A stretch of DNA of 64,000 nt from JAICLK01 sp963810525 (lineage in GTDB: Bacteria; Patescibacteriota; Saccharimonadia; Saccharimonadales; UBA4665): assembly GCA_963810525.1 (NCBI GenBank), contig CAWENB010000003.1, positions 868,001 through 932,000 on the forward strand, in the 5' to 3' direction. The first letter of the stretch is position 1. Each line of letters begins with the position of its first letter. Under the pieces are notes generated by a model, which searched no databases, was not told the DNA's origin, and saw nothing but the letters and a program-made list of their open reading frames with translations. A program made the position numbers and the translations under genes. Shown one piece after another: positions 61,151 to 64,000 of the stretch.

Positions 61151-62107
61151 ATGGCACGAAAAAGAATCTCGAAGAAATCTAAGCTTGTATTTGTTGCTGC
61201 GCCGGTGGTAGTGGTGCTGGGATGGCTCTCGTGGTATTTCCATACCCATACTGTCGCGGTACTGTCGCCGGCGGGAGTGGTGGCACGCAAGGAGCGTAAT
61301 TTGATGGTTGTCGCGCTTATCCTGTCGGCTGTCGTAGTTTTGCCGGTGTTTGCCATGACCATTGCCATTGCGCTGAGATTCCGTGAAAGCAATCACGTAC
61401 GCAAAATGGTCAAGTATACGCCCGACTGGGATCAAAGCCGGTTGCTTGAAAGTTTGTGGTGGGGCATCCCCTGCACCATAATTCTGACATTGTCTATAAT
61501 TACATGGAATAGTTCGCACGCGCTCGATCCGTACAAGCCGCTGGTGTCGTCCGTAAAGCCGTTGACCGTCCAAGTGATCTGTCTCGATTGGAAGTGGCTG
61601 TTTATTTATCCGGAGCAGCATGTGGCGAGCGTGAACCTGGTGGAATTGCCTGTTAATACGCCGGTGAATTTTGAAATTACCTCGGACGCGGTCATGAATT
61701 CCTTCTGGATACCGCAGCTGGGCGGCCAGATCTATGCCATGCCCGGCATGAGTACGCAGCTGCACCTAATGGCGTCGCGCACCGGAATGTTTGTCGGCTC
61801 GCCCGCAAATATTTCCGGGGTCGGTTTTGCACGCATGGACTTTTCAGCGCTTTCGGTCACGAACGCCGCGTTCCAAAACTGGGTGCTGAATACCCAAGCT
61901 TCGCACAATTTGCTCAACCAGGCAACGTACGAGCAGCTCGCCAAGCCGAGTGACGACTATCCGGTGACGTATTATTCGCTCGTGCAAAACGACTTGTATA
62001 ATAAAACGGTAATGAAGTATATGATGCCGGATAGCGAAAGTTCGTCCGCAGGTATGTCGTCACAGCCCGGACCAAATTCGTCAATGCCAGGGATGTCCAT
62101 GCCATGA
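61151..62107 (+). CDS. cyoA: Cytochrome bo-type quinol oxidase subunit II
   Basis: 318 residues. Two N-terminal helices (SKLVFVAAPVVVVLGWLSWY and NLMVVALILSAVVVLPVFAM) and a cupredoxin domain with WKWLFIYPEQHVASVNLVEL and VMNSFWIPQLGGQIYAMPGM. The CuA cysteines are missing, as in quinol oxidases. There is no lipobox cysteine at the N-terminus, unlike E. coli CyoA. The Met/Ser/Pro-rich end (GMSSQPGPNSSMPGMSMP) could bind copper. TGA stop overlaps the start of cyoB. Confidence 0.93.
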   Translation: MARKRISKKSKLVFVAAPVVVVLGWLSWYFHTHTVAVLSPAGVVARKERNLMVVALILSAVVVLPVFAMTIAIALRFRESNHVRKMVKYTPDWDQSRLLESLWWGIPCTIILTLSIITWNSSHALDPYKPLVSSVKPLTVQVICLDWKWLFIYPEQHVASVNLVELPVNTPVNFEITSDAVMNSFWIPQLGGQIYAMPGMSTQLHLMASRTGMFVGSPANISGVGFARMDFSALSVTNAAFQNWVLNTQASHNLLNQATYEQLAKPSDDYPVTYYSLVQNDLYNKTVMKYMMPDSESSSAGMSSQPGPNSSMPGMSMP

Positions 62108-64000
62108 TGTATTTTGCCGGATTACTCGGACGATTAACTATCCACGCCTTTCCGACCGAACCGATTACGGCCGGTGCGGCGGTTTCGATTGTTGTCGGCA
62201 CGATTATTGGACTCGGATTGATTACCTACTTTAAGAAGTGGCCGTGGCTGTGGCGCGAATGGCTGACGACAACAAATCACAAAAAAATCGGCGTCATGTA
62301 TTTGATCGTGGCAACGCTTATGTTGCTTCGCGGCGGGTCCGACGCGCTCATGATGCGGGCGCAACAGGCGACGTCGGTGGGCGCTTCAAACGGTGTTTTG
62401 TCGGCGAGCACGTTCCAGCAGGTCTTCTCGGCGCACGGCACGATTATGATTTTCTTCGTTGGCATGGGCTTTATGTTCGCGCTAGTCAACTTGGTGCTGC
62501 CGCTGCAGATCGGTTCACGCGATGTTGCCTTCCCCTTTATGAATGCCACCAGTTTCTGGCTGTTCGCAGCCGGCATGCTGCTCGTCAATTTGTCACTGGT
62601 TATTGGCGATTTCTCGGCTGCCGGCTGGCTGGCCTACCCGCCGCTTTCGGAGCTCAAATACAGTCCGAGTGTCGGCGTCGATTATTGGATTTGGAGTTTA
62701 CAGATTGCCGGTATCGGTTCGCTCATGAGCGGGATTAACTTTATTACAACGATTTTGCGTATGCGCGCGCCGGGCATGACACTCATGAAAATGCCGGTCT
62801 TCGCCTGGAGTGTGTTGGCCACGATGTCGATGGTGGCGTTCGCCTTCCCGATCTTGACTGTGACACTGACGTTGCTCTACCTTGATCGCGCACTCGGCAT
62901 GCACTTCTTTACGGCTTACGGCGGCGGCAACCCTATGATGTACGTCAACTTAATCTGGGCTTGGGGTCATCCGGAGGTATACATATTGGTATTGCCGGCA
63001 TTTGGAGTGTTTTCCGAGATCGTGCCGACATTTTCCCGAAAAGCGCTGTTTGGTTATCGCAGCATGGTCTGGGCGATATGGGCGATCGCGATATTATCGT
63101 TCACGGTATGGCTGCACCACTTCTTTACGATGGGTGCCGGTGCGGACGTGAATGCGGTATTTGGTATTGCCACCATGCTCATTGCCATACCGACGGGTGT
63201 CAAGATTTTTAACTGGTTGTTCACGATGTATCGCGGTCGCATCCGCTTTGCCTCGCCGATGTATTGGTTCATGGGTTTCGTGTTCCTGTTTACTATGGGC
63301 GGTGTGGCCGGGGTGATGATGGCGGTGCCGGCGATCGATTTCCAAGTGCATAACAGTTTGTTCTTAGTAGCGCATTTCCACACGATGATTGTCAGCGGGG
63401 TATTATTCGGGTACTTTGCCGGGCTGACCTACTGGTTCCCGAAAGTTTTCGGGTTCCGTTTGAACGAACGACTCGGTAAGTACGCCGCTCTTTGCTGGAT
63501 TTTCGGATTTATTCTAGCGTTCGGACCGTTATATATACTGGGATTAATGGGCGCGACAAGGCGGCTCGACCACTATAGCGCTTCGACCGGCTGGCATCCG
63601 CTATTTATCGTGGCGGCGGTCGGCGCGGGCATTATTGCTATAGGAGTAGGCCTGCAGCTTTTGCAGTTGCTTGTCAGTATCTTGACGCGGAAATGGAACC
63701 GCGATCTGACGGGTGACCCGTGGAACGGTCGCACGCTGGAGTGGTCGACCGCTTCCCCGCCGCCGTTCTATAACTTTGCAGCCATTCCGGCGATTACAGA
63801 GCGCGACGAGTTTTGGGCGGCCAAGCAAAAGAAGCGCAGCTCGAAGCGGTTAGAATACCGCCCATTTTACGAACCGAAAAATACCGGAGCGGCTATCATT
63901 ATCGGTGGTATGGCGCTCGCGTTCGGTTTTGCGGCGGTTTGGCACATCTGGTGGCTGGTGACTATCGGTTTGTTTGGCGTTATCACGACGTTGATTGTTC
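62104..64000 (+). CDS. cyoB: Cytochrome bo-type quinol oxidase subunit I (partial)
   Basis: At least 632 residues; it runs off the window, so the 3' end is missing. Start at 62104 or 62107, overlapping the cyoA stop. Conserved ligands are visible: SAHGTIMIFFVGM (low-spin heme), LIWAWGHPEVYILVLPAFG (CuB His and cross-linked Tyr), VWLHHFFTMG (CuB pair), VAHFHTMIVSGVLFG (heme ligands). It reduces O2 with quinol and pumps protons. Subunits III and IV should follow. Confidence 0.97.
   Translation, partial: MMYFAGLLGRLTIHAFPTEPITAGAAVSIVVGTIIGLGLITYFKKWPWLWREWLTTTNHKKIGVMYLIVATLMLLRGGSDALMMRAQQATSVGASNGVLSASTFQQVFSAHGTIMIFFVGMGFMFALVNLVLPLQIGSRDVAFPFMNATSFWLFAAGMLLVNLSLVIGDFSAAGWLAYPPLSELKYSPSVGVDYWIWSLQIAGIGSLMSGINFITTILRMRAPGMTLMKMPVFAWSVLATMSMVAFAFPILTVTLTLLYLDRALGMHFFTAYGGGNPMMYVNLIWAWGHPEVYILVLPAFGVFSEIVPTFSRKALFGYRSMVWAIWAIAILSFTVWLHHFFTMGAGADVNAVFGIATMLIAIPTGVKIFNWLFTMYRGRIRFASPMYWFMGFVFLFTMGGVAGVMMAVPAIDFQVHNSLFLVAHFHTMIVSGVLFGYFAGLTYWFPKVFGFRLNERLGKYAALCWIFGFILAFGPLYILGLMGATRRLDHYSASTGWHPLFIVAAVGAGIIAIGVGLQLLQLLVSILTRKWNRDLTGDPWNGRTLEWSTASPPPFYNFAAIPAITERDEFWAAKQKKRSSKRLEYRPFYEPKNTGAAIIIGGMALAFGFAAVWHIWWLVTIGLFGVITTLIV

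Noticed and set aside
1..64000. CRISPR array
   Set aside because: No regularly spaced identical repeats of 23-40 nt were seen. The repeats found are dispersed and degenerate, and no cas gene is present.
1..64000. Recoding of TGA as Gly (code 25 of Gracilibacteria/Absconditabacteria)
   Set aside because: Core genes such as cyoA and atpD end in TGA at the expected lengths, so the standard code applies.

Overview
The window most likely comes from an environmental Saccharibacteria (TM7) or closely related Patescibacteria genome. The evidence is indirect. It shows a full F-type ATP synthase operon, a phosphoketolase/acetate kinase pair, and a cytochrome bo-type quinol oxidase beside NDH-2 and a FAD-linked oxidase. 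It also has many small anchored extracellular proteins, many promoters whose -10 box sits 5-9 nt from the start codon, and the standard code (TGA is a stop in cyoA, atpD and others). Soil Saccharibacteria with cyo genes are known; the assignment is inference.

Layout. 0-7 kb: an ATP-grasp gene pair, an RRM RNA-binding protein, a transposase remnant, an anchored GH114-like hydrolase, then xfp-ackA. 7-14.5 kb: an accessory patch with a redox module (glutaredoxin, DipZ), an XRE-controlled cassette with palindromic operators, isolated small genes, several broken genes, and two families of short dispersed repeats that encode or once encoded mini-proteins. 14.7-16.1 kb: a stand-alone PD-(D/E)XK nuclease-like protein.

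16-23.4 kb (minus strand) is the most unusual part. It is an operon for what looks like a complete second, membrane-tethered Hsp70 machine: an unknown protein, a membrane-anchored GrpE-like protein, a divergent Hsp70, a membrane-anchored J-like protein, and a Cdc48-type AAA ATPase that now carries two frameshifts. A lone A24 prepilin peptidase follows. Upstream lies a consensus promoter and a roughly 125-nt structured leader or small RNA ending in a terminator.

23.6-30.5 kb is a replication/integration module: two small element-type proteins, an SF3-helicase-like protein, a DUF5659-like protein, a CHC2 zinc-finger primase domain, a P-loop ATPase, a second structured leader RNA and a large serine recombinase. 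It abuts the 3' end of tRNA-Asn. A 13-nt exact copy of the tRNA T-arm lies at 11990, so an integrative element of about 18.6 kb carrying the Hsp70 operon and the nuclease as cargo is possible.

30.8-64 kb looks like stable chromosome: GT4, smpB with an unassigned 766-nt spacer, an anchored glycosidase, GT2, a kinase, hsp20 under a perfect CIRCE element, a deaminase-fold protein, a CobO-like adenosyltransferase, glutaredoxin, the atp operon, a carbonic-anhydrase-like protein, aquaporin, NDH-2, VOC, TrmB regulator, EamA transporter, Ldh-type dehydrogenase, FAD-linked oxidase, a membrane GT2, a secreted low-complexity protein, an MFS exporter and cyoAB, the last running off the window. NDH-2 and the FAD oxidase would feed quinol to the bo-type oxidase, and the ATP synthase would use the proton gradient.
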